Shown one piece after another: positions 9,243-17,460 of a DNA stretch of 64,000 nt. The position numbers and the translations under genes are program-made. Source of the DNA: Georgenia_A wangjunii (GTDB lineage: Bacteria; Actinomycetota; Actinomycetes; Actinomycetales; Actinomycetaceae); assembly GCF_036421915.1 (NCBI RefSeq), contig NZ_JAZGOM010000009.1; one strand, written 5' to 3'. The notes below the pieces were generated by a model. It had not been told where the DNA came from. It ran no database searches and saw nothing but the letters and a program-made list of their open reading frames with translations. Positions within the stretch are counted from its first letter, which is position 1, and each line of letters opens with the position of its first letter.

Positions 9243-10368
9243 GTCGGGCCTGGCCCTCGTCGATGCGACGGGCCCACTGGTCGTGCGGGAGGTGGACCCG
9301 CTCACGAGCCACCGCCGGGACGAGGAGGTGCGGTTCGACCTTCTCGCCCTGGACGGCACCCCGCTGCGCGAGCTCGACACGGTCGTGGACGCGACGTTCG
9401 ACTACTCGGTGCACGACACGATCCGCTCAGGCGGGACGATCACGGTCGACATGCCCCAGCTCATCGACTGGCACCGGGTGCACGTCCAGCCGTGGTACTC
9501 GTTCACCGACGAGAACGACGGCGAGCACGAGTGGCCGCTGGGCGTGTTCATCCCGGCGGTGCCCGGCACGGACCACATGGGTGCGCTGAGCACGGCGAAG
9601 GTCGAGCTGTACGACAAGCTCCTCATCCTCGACCAGGACGCGACCGAGGAGACCTACACGGTCGACGTCGGCGTCGTCGTCACGGACAAGGTGCGCGAGC
9701 TGATCGCGGCCGTGGGCGAGTCTGGTGCGACGATCACCGAGTCGACGGAGACCCTCGCCGTCGCGATCGTGTGGGAGCCGAACACCTCGCGCCTGCGGAT
9801 CATCAACGACCTCCTTGCCGCGATCAACTACTTCTCGCTCACGGTCGACGGGTGGGGGCGCTTCCACGCGGCGCCCTACGTGCCGCCGGCGGCACGAGGC
9901 GTGTCGTTCACGCTCGCCTCGGGTGATCGCTCCATCATCGCGCCGGCAACGTCACCGGACGCGGATCCAGATCCGATCCGCCACGAGGCCGACGGGTTCC
10001 ACGTCCCGAACAAGGTCGTCCTCGTCGCGACGAGCGACGGCGACACCCCGGCCATGGTCGCGACGGCCGTGAACGAGGACCCCCTGTCGCCGTGGTCCAT
10101 CCCGTCACGTGGGCGAGTCATCGTGCACCACGAGGACGGGATCGAGGCGACCTCGCAGGCAGTCCTCGACAACCTCGCCGCGCGCCGCCTCATCGAGCTC
10201 TCCGACGTCGCCGCCACCTGGCAGGTCCGCCACGCGTGGATCCCGGCGGAGCTCAACGACGTCGCCCAGCTCGCCGTCGAAGGCGTCGTTGACGCGCCCT
10301 GCGTCCTGCAGAAGACGACCTTCACGAACGGCCTGGCGGTCTCGACGTTCCGGGAGGTGACGGGGTGA
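9235..10368 (+). CDS. Tail hub-like minor tail protein
   Basis: The 377-residue product overlaps the previous gene by eight bases. It contains an N-terminal segment with VDATFDYSVHDTIRSGGTI and a central domain with a conserved-looking RLRIINDLLAAINYFSLTV stretch, as in actinophage tail hub (gp27/Tal-like) proteins that cap the tail tube and hold the fibres. The position second after the tape measure fits. No enzymatic motif is visible. Confidence 0.65.
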   Translation: MSESGLALVDATGPLVVREVDPLTSHRRDEEVRFDLLALDGTPLRELDTVVDATFDYSVHDTIRSGGTITVDMPQLIDWHRVHVQPWYSFTDENDGEHEWPLGVFIPAVPGTDHMGALSTAKVELYDKLLILDQDATEETYTVDVGVVVTDKVRELIAAVGESGATITESTETLAVAIVWEPNTSRLRIINDLLAAINYFSLTVDGWGRFHAAPYVPPAARGVSFTLASGDRSIIAPATSPDADPDPIRHEADGFHVPNKVVLVATSDGDTPAMVATAVNEDPLSPWSIPSRGRVIVHHEDGIEATSQAVLDNLAARRLIELSDVAATWQVRHAWIPAELNDVAQLAVEGVVDAPCVLQKTTFTNGLAVSTFREVTG

Positions 10369-10937
10369 GCACGTCACACCGCTTCGGGACCGTCGTCGGC
10401 CTGTCCCCGCTACGAGTACAGGTCGACGGCGAGCCCGGCGCGGTCGGGTCGACTCCGATCGCCATGGTCCACCTCAGCGTCGGTGACCGCGTCCTGCTCC
10501 TCTTCTCCGGCCGGCAGATGCTCGTCCTCGCCGTCGTCGGTGGCGGTGCGCAACGCGAAGTCACCGCAACCCACGAGGGGAGCGTCTGGACTGGCCGCTT
10601 CCGCGTCGTCCGTGTCGGGCGAGGGCAGGGCCTCCTCAGCGCGTGGTTCAGGCGCACCTCCACCGACGTGGCCGCCTCAACCGCAGCGACGCCCTTCTCG
10701 ACCGGCCTCACGCCGAACCTCGTGCTGCCGGCCTGGGCGCACGTCACTGGGACCGGGGTCGGCGACATCACGCTTCCGATCCCCGCGGGCGTATCCGGCA
10801 GTGGCGTGAACCAGACCATCCACGTCTTCATCGACGGGGAGACGTCAGTCCTGTCCTACCGGGCGCAGTCCGCGTTCACGTGGACGCCGAGCGCCTTCGC
10901 CGCGCTCACCGTGCCTGTGGACATCGCCGACGACTGA
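10365..10937 (+). CDS. Minor tail protein with OB-like N-terminus
   Basis: A 190-residue protein starts at GTG 10365 with an ATG-like four-base coupling to the hub gene. The N-terminal 65 residues (VVGLSPLRVQVDGE followed by LSVGDRVLLLFSG) have the small beta-barrel pattern seen in baseplate spike and OB-fold tail proteins. The remainder is beta-rich. It probably joins the hub to distal structures; this is inferred from order and fold pattern. Confidence 0.55.
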   Translation: MSTSHRFGTVVGLSPLRVQVDGEPGAVGSTPIAMVHLSVGDRVLLLFSGRQMLVLAVVGGGAQREVTATHEGSVWTGRFRVVRVGRGQGLLSAWFRRTSTDVAASTAATPFSTGLTPNLVLPAWAHVTGTGVGDITLPIPAGVSGSGVNQTIHVFIDGETSVLSYRAQSAFTWTPSAFAALTVPVDIADD

Positions 10938-10961
10938 CCGAACCGACCGGAGGGGGACCGG

Positions 10962-11420
10962 GTGCTGCTCGACCTGACCATCATGACCGAGGACGAACTG
11001 CGAGACCTCATCCGGAACGCGCAGACCGAGCTCGACCGGAAGAGGACCCTCAAGCGTGCACCGCTCGAGCTCGCCCAGCTCGCCACGTCCTACCTCCGGG
11101 CTCGTGGGCTCAAGCCGGGTGACCCGTGGCAGCCGCAGCCGGTGGGCGCGATCGATGCGTTCTACCCGGCGGGCTGGACGGTCCAGCACGAGGGCGCGCT
11201 GTGGATGGCGTTGCCTCCCGGCACGATCACCGAACCGGGCGGGTCTGGCTGGCAACTTGTCGAGGGCCTACCCCAGGCGCCGGAGCCCTACGACCCGGCC
11301 ACGACCTACAGCACTGGGCAGCGCGTCGCGTTCGAGGGGCAGGTGTGGCGATCGCTCACCGACGACAACACGGGCTCGCCGGCGGAGAACCCGCCCGGGT
11401 GGGACGTGGTGACCGCGTGA
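10962..11420 (+). CDS. Tail protein with paired CBM5/12-like modules
   Basis: The 152-residue product has a short helical N-terminus, then a first aromatic module (FYPAGWTVQHEGALWMAL, residues about 65-100) and a second C-terminal module (YDPATTYSTGQRVAFEGQVW, about 110-150) that closely matches carbohydrate-binding family 5/12 domains. Such modules bind chitin-like or peptidoglycan-type glycans, so a role in host surface contact is likely. GTG 10962 is supported by GGAGGGGG five bases upstream. The first module recurs in the accessory gene at 19904-20236. Confidence 0.7.
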   Translation: MLLDLTIMTEDELRDLIRNAQTELDRKRTLKRAPLELAQLATSYLRARGLKPGDPWQPQPVGAIDAFYPAGWTVQHEGALWMALPPGTITEPGGSGWQLVEGLPQAPEPYDPATTYSTGQRVAFEGQVWRSLTDDNTGSPAENPPGWDVVTA

Positions 11421-11442
11421 GCGCCGGGCGGGGGGCAGCCTG

Positions 11443-11757
11443 ATGGTGGAGTTCATGGGCGTGCCCCTCAGCATCCCGGGCCTGACCGGGTGGGGCGCGT
11501 TCGTCATGCTCACATGGGTCATCATTCGCGCGTTCGTCAAGGGCGACGTCCGCACCGACCGTGAGTTCCAGGAGCTGCGCGCAGACCGTGACGCGCGCCT
11601 CAAGGAGGCGGCGGAGTGGCAGACCGCGCACGCGAAGGAGATCGCCGCGCACGAGGAGACGCGCCGGCAGGTCACCGCACTACTACCCGTGGGCCAGATC
11701 ACCGCGAAGGTCATGCGGTCGCTGCCCGTCGACGTCAATCAGGAGGGTCAGCCATGA
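11443..11757 (+). CDS. Single-span phage membrane protein, holin-cluster
   Basis: The 104-residue protein has one hydrophobic segment (about residues 12-30, including GWGAFVMLTWVIIRAFV) followed by a long charged coiled coil. It starts the lysis cluster and is coupled by ATGA to the next gene. Actinophage lysis cassettes often hold such one-span proteins as holin, pinholin or spanin-like partners. The exact role is not shown by the sequence. Confidence 0.65.
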   Translation: MVEFMGVPLSIPGLTGWGAFVMLTWVIIRAFVKGDVRTDREFQELRADRDARLKEAAEWQTAHAKEIAAHEETRRQVTALLPVGQITAKVMRSLPVDVNQEGQP

Positions 11758-11969
11758 CGGGTTGGCTGTCGAGGCGCCGGAAGGACGATGCCACCGTGCC
11801 GCCGCCGCAGCTGGACGAGGCGCGGAGCGCGGTCCAGGCCGCCGAGGCTTCGCTCGAGTCGGCGCGCCGCCGCTGGGTGCCGGTGAACCTCGTCGCGTGG
11901 GACGTCGATGCGGTCCTGGTCGAGAACCACTTCGAGCAGCGGCTACGTAACGCGTATGGGGGGAACTGA
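11754..11969 (+). CDS. Short phage protein of the lysis cluster
   Basis: This 71-residue protein overlaps the upstream stop by four bases. It has a basic start (MTGWLSRRRKDD), a helical middle and a conserved-looking tail (VDAVLVENHFEQRLRNAYGG). Similar short proteins follow holin-like genes in actinophages. I do not know a function. Confidence 0.6.
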   Translation: MTGWLSRRRKDDATVPPPQLDEARSAVQAAEASLESARRRWVPVNLVAWDVDAVLVENHFEQRLRNAYGGN

Positions 11970-11970
11970 G

Positions 11971-12330
11971 ATGTCGCACCTGACGAACGTGGGCCTGCTC
12001 GCGCTGGCGGTGATCTGGTGGGGAGCGGTGGTCCGGTACTGGTGGCGCCTCTTCGTGCCGTGGCGGGTCCGGCTCGCGCGTCGCCCCTACGTCTACCGCA
12101 CCCGCGTGAAGGTGAAGCGCTCGATCCACGCGTGGCACCTGATCCTCATGGGCGTCGCGGTCGCGGCGCTCGGCACGGAGGAGCTCGTGATGCAGCGCCT
12201 CCTCGGCGGGTGGGCCGGGCACGACGAGTTCATCAGCGCGGTCGTGCTCGTCGTGATCTTGCTGGGCGCTGACCGGTGGCGGCTCCTCGGGAGGTCCGTG
12301 CCCGAGGAGATCGCGGAGGACGAAGCGTGA
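11971..12330 (+). CDS. Three-span membrane protein, holin candidate
   Basis: The 119-residue product has three hydrophobic stretches (about residues 6-28, 48-66 and 84-103) with basic loops, and an acidic tail. It starts two bases after the previous stop with GGGGGGAA upstream and is coupled by GTGA to the hydrolase gene. Small multi-span proteins next to lysis enzymes are typical holin or antiholin candidates. Another holin-like gene lies after the amidase at 14225. Confidence 0.6.
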   Translation: MSHLTNVGLLALAVIWWGAVVRYWWRLFVPWRVRLARRPYVYRTRVKVKRSIHAWHLILMGVAVAALGTEELVMQRLLGGWAGHDEFISAVVLVVILLGADRWRLLGRSVPEEIAEDEA

Positions 12331-12818
12331 GGGCAGGGGACATCGCGTTCGCCGCCGGATCGCACCTCGCCGGTTGGCTGATCCGCACGGGTGACCATTC
12401 CCGCTACAACCACACGCGCTTCGTCGTGGACGCCGCCGGCAACTGTGTGGAAGCGGCTGGTGGGGGCGTCCGGTGGGGGAAGGTCCAGCCCGGCGACGTG
12501 ATCGCGTCCCCGCCGCTGACGGAAGTCCAACGTGCGGCTGTCCCTGCCGTGGCCGCGTCGCAGGTCGGCATCCCCTACGGCTACCTCGACGTCATCACCC
12601 TGGGTCTCGCGCAGGTCGGCCTGGCGAAGGGCTGGGTCGCCACGCGGATCGAGAACCCGACGACGCTGTTCTGCTCGCAGCAGTGCGACGAGGCGCTGTG
12701 GATGCTCGGCTTCCACGCCTTCACGGACGGACGCCTGCCGCACAACGTCACTCCGGGCGACCTGTTCGACAACGCGGTTCGCACGGGCTGGGAGTTCGAG
12801 GTCGTCCCGATGTCCTGA
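12327..12818 (+). CDS. Permuted papain-fold (NlpC/P60- or YiiX-like) hydrolase
   Basis: The 163-residue protein begins at GTG 12327 (GTGA overlap). It shows a His in HSRYNHTRFVVDAAG near residue 31 and a later Cys in TTLFCSQQCDEAL near 116, the order found in circularly permuted NlpC/P60 or YiiX-type cysteine hydrolases. The N-terminal GDIAFAAGS also fits this group. Within a lysis cluster it could cut peptidoglycan cross-links alongside the amidase, or act during infection. Activity is inferred from motif order only. Confidence 0.6.
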   Translation: MRAGDIAFAAGSHLAGWLIRTGDHSRYNHTRFVVDAAGNCVEAAGGGVRWGKVQPGDVIASPPLTEVQRAAVPAVAASQVGIPYGYLDVITLGLAQVGLAKGWVATRIENPTTLFCSQQCDEALWMLGFHAFTDGRLPHNVTPGDLFDNAVRTGWEFEVVPMS

Positions 12819-12832
12819 CCCGCTCGCCCGGC

Positions 12833-12857
12833 ACACCCCGTCATTCCGGCGGGGTGT
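12833..12857 (+). terminator. Hairpin between hydrolase and small gene
   Basis: ACACCCCG (12833-12840) pairs with CGGGGTGT (12850-12857) around a nine-base loop. There is no T run. It may be a weak terminator or a processing site. Confidence 0.4.
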
Positions 12858-12885
12858 TCGTCATGCCCCGAGGAAGGAACCACCG

Positions 12886-13035
12886 ATGAGTGAGAGCACG
12901 CCCGAACCCATCGACGACGACGCCCCCGGTGTCGGAATCGACTGGGACCGCGAACGCGACGGGCGCATGGCCGACTACGCCGCACCCGACGACGCCGTCC
13001 CCACCGTCCGCGTCCAGCGCACAGGAAGGACGTGA
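12886..13035 (+). CDS. Short acidic phage protein
   Basis: A 49-residue acidic protein starts at ATG 12886 with AGGAAGGA upstream and ends five bases before the endolysin start. It contains a DDDAPGVGIDWDRERDGRMA stretch and no membrane segment. It is probably a real small gene because of its strong ribosome binding site and tight spacing. Function unknown. Confidence 0.5.
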   Translation: MSESTPEPIDDDAPGVGIDWDRERDGRMADYAAPDDAVPTVRVQRTGRT

Positions 13036-13039
13036 CCTG

Positions 13040-14221
13040 ATGTCCACCTACTACCACCCCGGCATCCTCGACCACCTCCTCGACTGGGGACTCGACGTCG
13101 AGGTCGTCGCCGGCTGGGAGACGCGCGGCGTGCGGAATCTCGCCACCGGCGCACGGATGCCGTTCAACCCGCGCGGCGCCCTGTCCCACTGGACCGCTGG
13201 CCCCAAGACCGGTGAGCGCCCCTCCCTGCGCATCTGCCTCAACGGGCGGCCCGGCATCCCGGGCCCGCTCTGCAACGTGTTCCTCGGCCGCTCGAGCGTG
13301 GTGCTCGTCGCAGCCGGGCGCGCGAACCACGCCGGCGCCGGGTCGATCGCGGGCCTCACCTCGGCGTCGCAGCTCTGGGGCACCGAGGCCGAGGACGACG
13401 GCAGCAACGGGTGGACCGACTTCCAGCGATGGGCCTACCCCCGCATCAACGCCGCGTTCTCCACGTACTCCGGGTTCGACGAGTCCATGCACTTCTCGCA
13501 CGCCGAGTACGCCACCCCCCGCGGCCGGAAGGTCGACATCAACGGCTACACCATGGGCGCCATGCGCGACCAGATCGGGACGCTGCTTAGGTCCGGCCCG
13601 AAGACTCCCGCCGTCGCGCTCAAGGCGCCGGTGCGGGACGTGTCCGAGGTGCAGGTCGCACTCGCCGTCCTCGGCTACTACGACGCCGGCCCCGCGCTCG
13701 AGTACATCGACAACGACCCCGGCCCCGCGTTCCGGGCCGCCGTCATCGCCTACCAGGGCGACCGCCCCGACGCCCTGTCCGCCGACGGCTGGTGGGGTCC
13801 CGCAACAGACGACCACTTCAAGGAGCACGACATGACGAAGATCGTTAACGAGTTCGTGAGCGGCCTGCTCAACTACCGCGGCCCGGGCGGTGGCGAGCTC
13901 AGCGTGTACGGGCACATCGTCGCCGCGTCCAACCAGACCTCGGGGATCCGCCGGCCCGGCGACCCCGCCGCAGACGCCGAGGGCAAGGTGTCGCTGCGGC
14001 AGGAGGTCGCCGACGCCAAGACCCTCGCCGCGCAGGTTGCCGGCGAGACCGCCGGTCTGCGCCTCGCCCTCGAGCAGGCGACCTCCGGCAGCGGCATCGA
14101 CCTCGACGCCGTCGCGGCCGCCGCGCGCCAGGGCGCCCGCGCGGGCGCCGGTGAGGGCGTGGCCGAGGCGATCGAGTCCGTCGACGCCGACGTCACGCTC
14201 AACGTCCGGAAGGGAGCCTGA
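13040..14221 (+). CDS. Endolysin, N-acetylmuramoyl-L-alanine amidase
   Basis: The 393-residue product starts at ATG 13040 with AGGAAGGA upstream. The N-terminal 170 residues form an Amidase_2/PGRP-like domain with putative zinc ligands in LSHWTAG (His50), ANHAG and the HFSHAEY/RGRKVDIN region. Residues about 198-260 look like a peptidoglycan-binding domain (VQVALAVLGYY to WGPATDDHF). The last 130 residues are helical and Ala-rich. It cuts the amide bond between N-acetylmuramic acid and the peptide stem. An internal in-frame start lies at 13832. Confidence 0.85.
   Translation: MSTYYHPGILDHLLDWGLDVEVVAGWETRGVRNLATGARMPFNPRGALSHWTAGPKTGERPSLRICLNGRPGIPGPLCNVFLGRSSVVLVAAGRANHAGAGSIAGLTSASQLWGTEAEDDGSNGWTDFQRWAYPRINAAFSTYSGFDESMHFSHAEYATPRGRKVDINGYTMGAMRDQIGTLLRSGPKTPAVALKAPVRDVSEVQVALAVLGYYDAGPALEYIDNDPGPAFRAAVIAYQGDRPDALSADGWWGPATDDHFKEHDMTKIVNEFVSGLLNYRGPGGGELSVYGHIVAASNQTSGIRRPGDPAADAEGKVSLRQEVADAKTLAAQVAGETAGLRLALEQATSGSGIDLDAVAAAARQGARAGAGEGVAEAIESVDADVTLNVRKGA
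13820..13834 (+). promoter_or_regulatory. Internal ribosome binding site and in-frame ATG
   Basis: AAGGAG (13820-13825) lies six bases before ATG 13832, in frame with the endolysin (Met265). It falls exactly at the junction between the peptidoglycan-binding part and the C-terminal helical domain. It could yield a separate 129-residue C-terminal product, as known for some oligomeric endolysins. Confidence 0.45.
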
Positions 14222-14224
14222 CCC

Positions 14225-14626
14225 GTGACCGTCGAGACGCCTGCCCCCGGCACGCCGACGCAGGTCGCCCACCCCTGGCGGTCGGTCCTGCGGACCCTGG
14301 TCGCCGCCGCTGTCGGCGCCGTGCTGGCCTGGGTCGTGCGCACGCTCGGCGTGGACCTGACCGAGTGGTCGCAGGGCATCGTCGACTGGCTCACGGGCGC
14401 CGCGTGGACCGTTGGCACCGGGCTCGTGCAGTGGCTCCTCACCCGGCCGCGGCTCCTGCCGTTCTGGCGGGCTATCGGCCTCGGTACCGGGGTCGAGGCC
14501 GAGCAGGAGGCCGCCCAGGCGCAGCGTGCCGAGGCTCTGGACGAGCTGCGACGTCTGGCGGCCGCCGAGGTGGACGAGACGCCCCCACCGACCGGCTACG
14601 TCCCCCGCCGGCGGGCGCAGGGCTGA
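14225..14626 (+). CDS. Holin-like membrane protein
   Basis: The 133-residue protein starts at GTG 14225, three bases after the endolysin stop. A hydrophobic segment at about residues 22-38 (LVAAAVGAVLAWVVRTLGV) and an amphipathic second stretch at about 55-72 are followed by a helical charged tail. A membrane protein directly after the amidase is the usual site for a holin, which releases endolysin across the membrane. Family not identified from motifs. Confidence 0.65.
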   Translation: MTVETPAPGTPTQVAHPWRSVLRTLVAAAVGAVLAWVVRTLGVDLTEWSQGIVDWLTGAAWTVGTGLVQWLLTRPRLLPFWRAIGLGTGVEAEQEAAQAQRAEALDELRRLAAAEVDETPPPTGYVPRRRAQG

Positions 14627-14629
14627 GCC

Positions 14630-14788
14630 GTGCACGACTGCACAGGGTGCGGGATGCCCTACACGTCAGCGCTCGCGGCCGCGGAGTGCGCCGAGCAGGA
14701 CGACGCAGAGGCCCGCGTGGCCCGGCGCGCGTCCCGCTCGGCCGCCTCCCGCCGCCACGCCCACTACCGGGGCGGCGACGGCCGGTGA
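14630..14788 (+). CDS. Tiny CxxC protein
   Basis: A 52-residue reading frame starts at GTG 14630 just after the holin-like gene and ends at TGA 14786-14788, where the next gene begins by a four-base overlap. It carries CTGC near the N-terminus and a further Cys about 15 residues later, then a strongly basic Arg/Ala/Ser/His tail. The coupling on the 3' side supports a real gene. It may bind zinc or nucleic acid; this is a guess from composition. Confidence 0.5.
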   Translation: MHDCTGCGMPYTSALAAAECAEQDDAEARVARRASRSAASRRHAHYRGGDGR

Positions 14789-15009
14789 CTGCCACCGTCA
14801 TCGACCTCCCACCGGTCACCGACCCCGGCGGGTACCTCGCCGCCCGCGACCACCTCGAGCGCGAGCTCGCACGCATGACGGCCCGCGCGCTCGCGGCCGA
14901 GGAGCTGGCCGAGCGGCGCCTCATCGCGCTGTCCGTCGCGCACGGCATTTCGATCGAAGCGGAGCGGTGCCGGTGGGTGCCGCACGCACCAGGAGAGGAG
15001 ACCACCTGA
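14785..15009 (+). CDS. Short helical phage protein
   Basis: The 74-residue product starts at GTG 14785 inside the previous stop and ends at the TGATG junction with the fibre gene. It is mostly one long helix (residues about 15-60, including HLERELARMTARALAAEELA). No motif is recognised. Tight coupling on both sides supports expression with the fibre genes. Confidence 0.55.
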   Translation: MTATVIDLPPVTDPGGYLAARDHLERELARMTARALAAEELAERRLIALSVAHGISIEAERCRWVPHAPGEETT

Positions 15010-15554
15010 TGGCCTTCCACACGTTCGGGCCGCTGCTCATCGTCGACGCCCGATCGCTGGAGCCGGTCGCCGGTGCGGCGGTCACGGTCGTGGACGCCGA
15101 CACCGGCGAGGCGGTCACGCCCTACGCGATGGGCGCGGACCCCGCGGTGGTGCAGCTGGTCACCAACACCCGCGGGTACGTGGGCCAGTTCCAGACCGAC
15201 GACGCGCACACGCACGTGCGCGCCACGGTCGCGGCCGCCGGCGTGGACCCGGTGCACCTGACCGCGAAGGAAGCGGGCTCTGCCGTGGCGGAGGCGGCAT
15301 CCGAGGTCCGGGCGACGCGAGCGATGATGCTCACCGGTGGCGTAGTCCAGGGCGGGACGCTCGTTCTGACCCGCTACGGGGGCGGCATCATCAACGCCGG
15401 CTACGTCAAGGGCCCGCAAGGCGACCCGGGCGCCCCCGGCGAGCCGGGCGCACCCGGCCCGCCCGGCCCGCCCGGCGCCGGCGTCGACGGCGGCCTCGTC
15501 CCGGTGCCCGGCCGCCCGGGCGCCTACACCATCTCCGCAGGAGGAACGCCCTGA
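15009..15554 (+). CDS. Tail fibre protein with collagen-like repeat
   Basis: The 181-residue protein has a beta-rich N-terminal domain with a VAGAAVTVVDADTGEAV carboxypeptidase-like strand pattern, a helical middle, and a Gly-X-Y collagen-like stretch of about eight triplets at residues 136-161. Such repeats form trimeric rods in phage fibres. It is coupled by TGATG on its 5' side, and the next gene starts at its stop. A role in fibre assembly is likely. Confidence 0.65.
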   Translation: MAFHTFGPLLIVDARSLEPVAGAAVTVVDADTGEAVTPYAMGADPAVVQLVTNTRGYVGQFQTDDAHTHVRATVAAAGVDPVHLTAKEAGSAVAEAASEVRATRAMMLTGGVVQGGTLVLTRYGGGIINAGYVKGPQGDPGAPGEPGAPGPPGPPGAGVDGGLVPVPGRPGAYTISAGGTP

Positions 15555-16012
15555 TGGCCTACGCAACGACCACCCTGACCGGCACCTTCTACCGACTCGA
15601 CGGCGTCACCCCGGCCGAGGGGGTTGTCCGCATCGACCCCACCATCGAGGTCCTCCGCGACGTCGACGGAAAGGCGATCCTCTCCGGCCGCCTCACCGTC
15701 TCGCTCGTCGACGGCGCGCTCTCCGTGCCCATGCCCTCCAACGACGACCCCGGCCTCCTCGAGGTGAACGGCCCCTGGCAGTACGTCGTCAGCGTCTCGC
15801 TCCACCACGCCCACATCATCCCCGTCACCATCGACCTCCCCGCCGCGCTCGCGGCCTTCGACCTGTCGCAGACGCCCGTGACGTCGGGCGTGCAGCTCGT
15901 GACGGCCGAGCAGCTCGAGCAGCGCCTCGTCGACGTCGTCGGTCCCTCGGGTCGTCTCGCCCCTGTCGCCGGTCGCCCTGGCGCCTACATCATCGAAGGA
16001 GCGTCCGCATGA
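15554..16012 (+). CDS. Minor tail fibre protein
   Basis: A 152-residue beta-rich protein (YATTTLTGTFYRLDGVTPAE at the N-terminus) ends with a short GRLAPVAGRPGAYIIEG segment that echoes the end of the preceding fibre protein (VPVPGRPGAYTISAGG). This shared tail peptide suggests related fibre modules in tandem. It overlaps the deacetylase-domain gene by four bases. Probably part of the distal fibre. Confidence 0.6.
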   Translation: MAYATTTLTGTFYRLDGVTPAEGVVRIDPTIEVLRDVDGKAILSGRLTVSLVDGALSVPMPSNDDPGLLEVNGPWQYVVSVSLHHAHIIPVTIDLPAALAAFDLSQTPVTSGVQLVTAEQLEQRLVDVVGPSGRLAPVAGRPGAYIIEGASA

Positions 16013-17448
16013 GCGAGTCCCCGATCTTCTCCGCCCTCGACCCGGTCACGGGCGAGCCGCTCGACGAGGTCGCCAAGCAGTGGCACTTGGGCACCTTTGT
16101 CACGCCTGAGACGGTCGAGGCGACCTACGAGTCCGGCCCCGCCGTCGCGCGGCGCACCGCCAAGAAGCTGCACGGGGCCAAGGTCGCCGTGATCTTCCGC
16201 CACGACGACATCCAGGCATCCGCCCTCGCCTACCTCCCGACCTACGCCGCGCACGGTCACAAGGCGTCCTGGTACGTCGCCACAGCCGGGCTAGGCGCGA
16301 CCACCCCGGGCGGAGTGGCGACCGCGACCGCCGACGACGTGCGCGAGATCGCCGCCCAGGGCCACGAGATCGGGGCGCACGGCATCGACTTCGTAGCCTG
16401 GTCCGACTTCACCACCCCCGAGCAGCGCCGCCACCAGCTCCTCACCTCGAAGGAGGTCGTCGAGGAGACCGTCGGCGGCGGGTACGTGTGCGAGACGTTC
16501 GCCTACCCCGGCAACGCATCCACGGGCGGCGGCGCGGACGAGGTCCTCGACTACTTCCTCCTCGCCACGACCGGCGTGACGACCGTCAACACAGCCGGGA
16601 ACAACAACACGGCAGGCACCCTCGACCTGGCCGAGTTCCGCGCCGAGTACACCAACCCGCTGCTCGACCCGGACCCGGCACTCACCCCAGCCAAGGCGCA
16701 GGCGTGGTTCGACGGTCAGAAGTCCCGCGACGGCGTCACCGTCTACACGCTTCAGTCTCACAACACCAACGAGATGAGCGTCGCGAACCTTGACGCGCTC
16801 CTCGACACGATCGACGCTGACCCGCAGGTTGTCGTCATCACCATGCGCGAGCTCGCCCACTACGTGCGCACGTACAGCGCCACGCTCGACGCCACGCACT
16901 TCTTCCCGCCCAGCGGCTACGACGGGTCCTCGGTGCTTCGGCTTGCCGCCGCCGCGGCCTCTGCCGCGGGGTACGCCGTCGACCGGACCACCGAGCAGGG
17001 CAAGGCGTTCCGGGTCATGCGCGACGGCGTCCCCGTCGCCTACCTCGACGAGGCACTGAACGTGTCCGGGACCGCCGACGTCACGCGGTTCGAGAAGGGG
17101 CACCAGTGGCAGCACTACGCCCCGGACAACTCCCGCAACGTCAAGCACTCCGTCGGCGCGTCCGGGTACTACCAGGTGCTCGGCACGAACATGGTCATGA
17201 CCCAGTTCTACGGTATGGGTCTCCAAGCCCGCTCCGACGCGGTCGCCCTGGAAGCCGTCCGCAACACGGGCGGTGTCCAGGTGTTCGCGGTCAACACCAC
17301 CCGCGGCACGGCGTACCTCGCGCCCCTCACCGCGCTCCCCACGGGCAACGCCCGTGTCGGCGAGATGGCGAACGTCAACAGCGTTCTCTACATCTGCACC
17401 GCCGCCGGCAACCCCGGCACCTGGACCGTCGTCGGCACGCAGACCTGA
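16009..17448 (+). CDS. Tail protein with NodB polysaccharide deacetylase domain
   Basis: The 479-residue product has a short N-terminal fibre-attachment segment, then a NodB-type domain at residues about 57-280. Metal-site motifs are visible: RHDD (64-67), GHEIGAHGID (about 118-127), FAYPGN (about 164) and a late His in TLQSHNTN. The C-terminal 190 residues are beta-rich, like a receptor-binding tail domain. Such enzymes remove acetyl groups from surface glycans. On a tail fibre it would act on host cell-wall polysaccharide during adsorption. This is the last gene of the late operon. Confidence 0.8.
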   Translation: MSESPIFSALDPVTGEPLDEVAKQWHLGTFVTPETVEATYESGPAVARRTAKKLHGAKVAVIFRHDDIQASALAYLPTYAAHGHKASWYVATAGLGATTPGGVATATADDVREIAAQGHEIGAHGIDFVAWSDFTTPEQRRHQLLTSKEVVEETVGGGYVCETFAYPGNASTGGGADEVLDYFLLATTGVTTVNTAGNNNTAGTLDLAEFRAEYTNPLLDPDPALTPAKAQAWFDGQKSRDGVTVYTLQSHNTNEMSVANLDALLDTIDADPQVVVITMRELAHYVRTYSATLDATHFFPPSGYDGSSVLRLAAAAASAAGYAVDRTTEQGKAFRVMRDGVPVAYLDEALNVSGTADVTRFEKGHQWQHYAPDNSRNVKHSVGASGYYQVLGTNMVMTQFYGMGLQARSDAVALEAVRNTGGVQVFAVNTTRGTAYLAPLTALPTGNARVGEMANVNSVLYICTAAGNPGTWTVVGTQT

Positions 17449-17460
17449 CCTGCCCTTACG

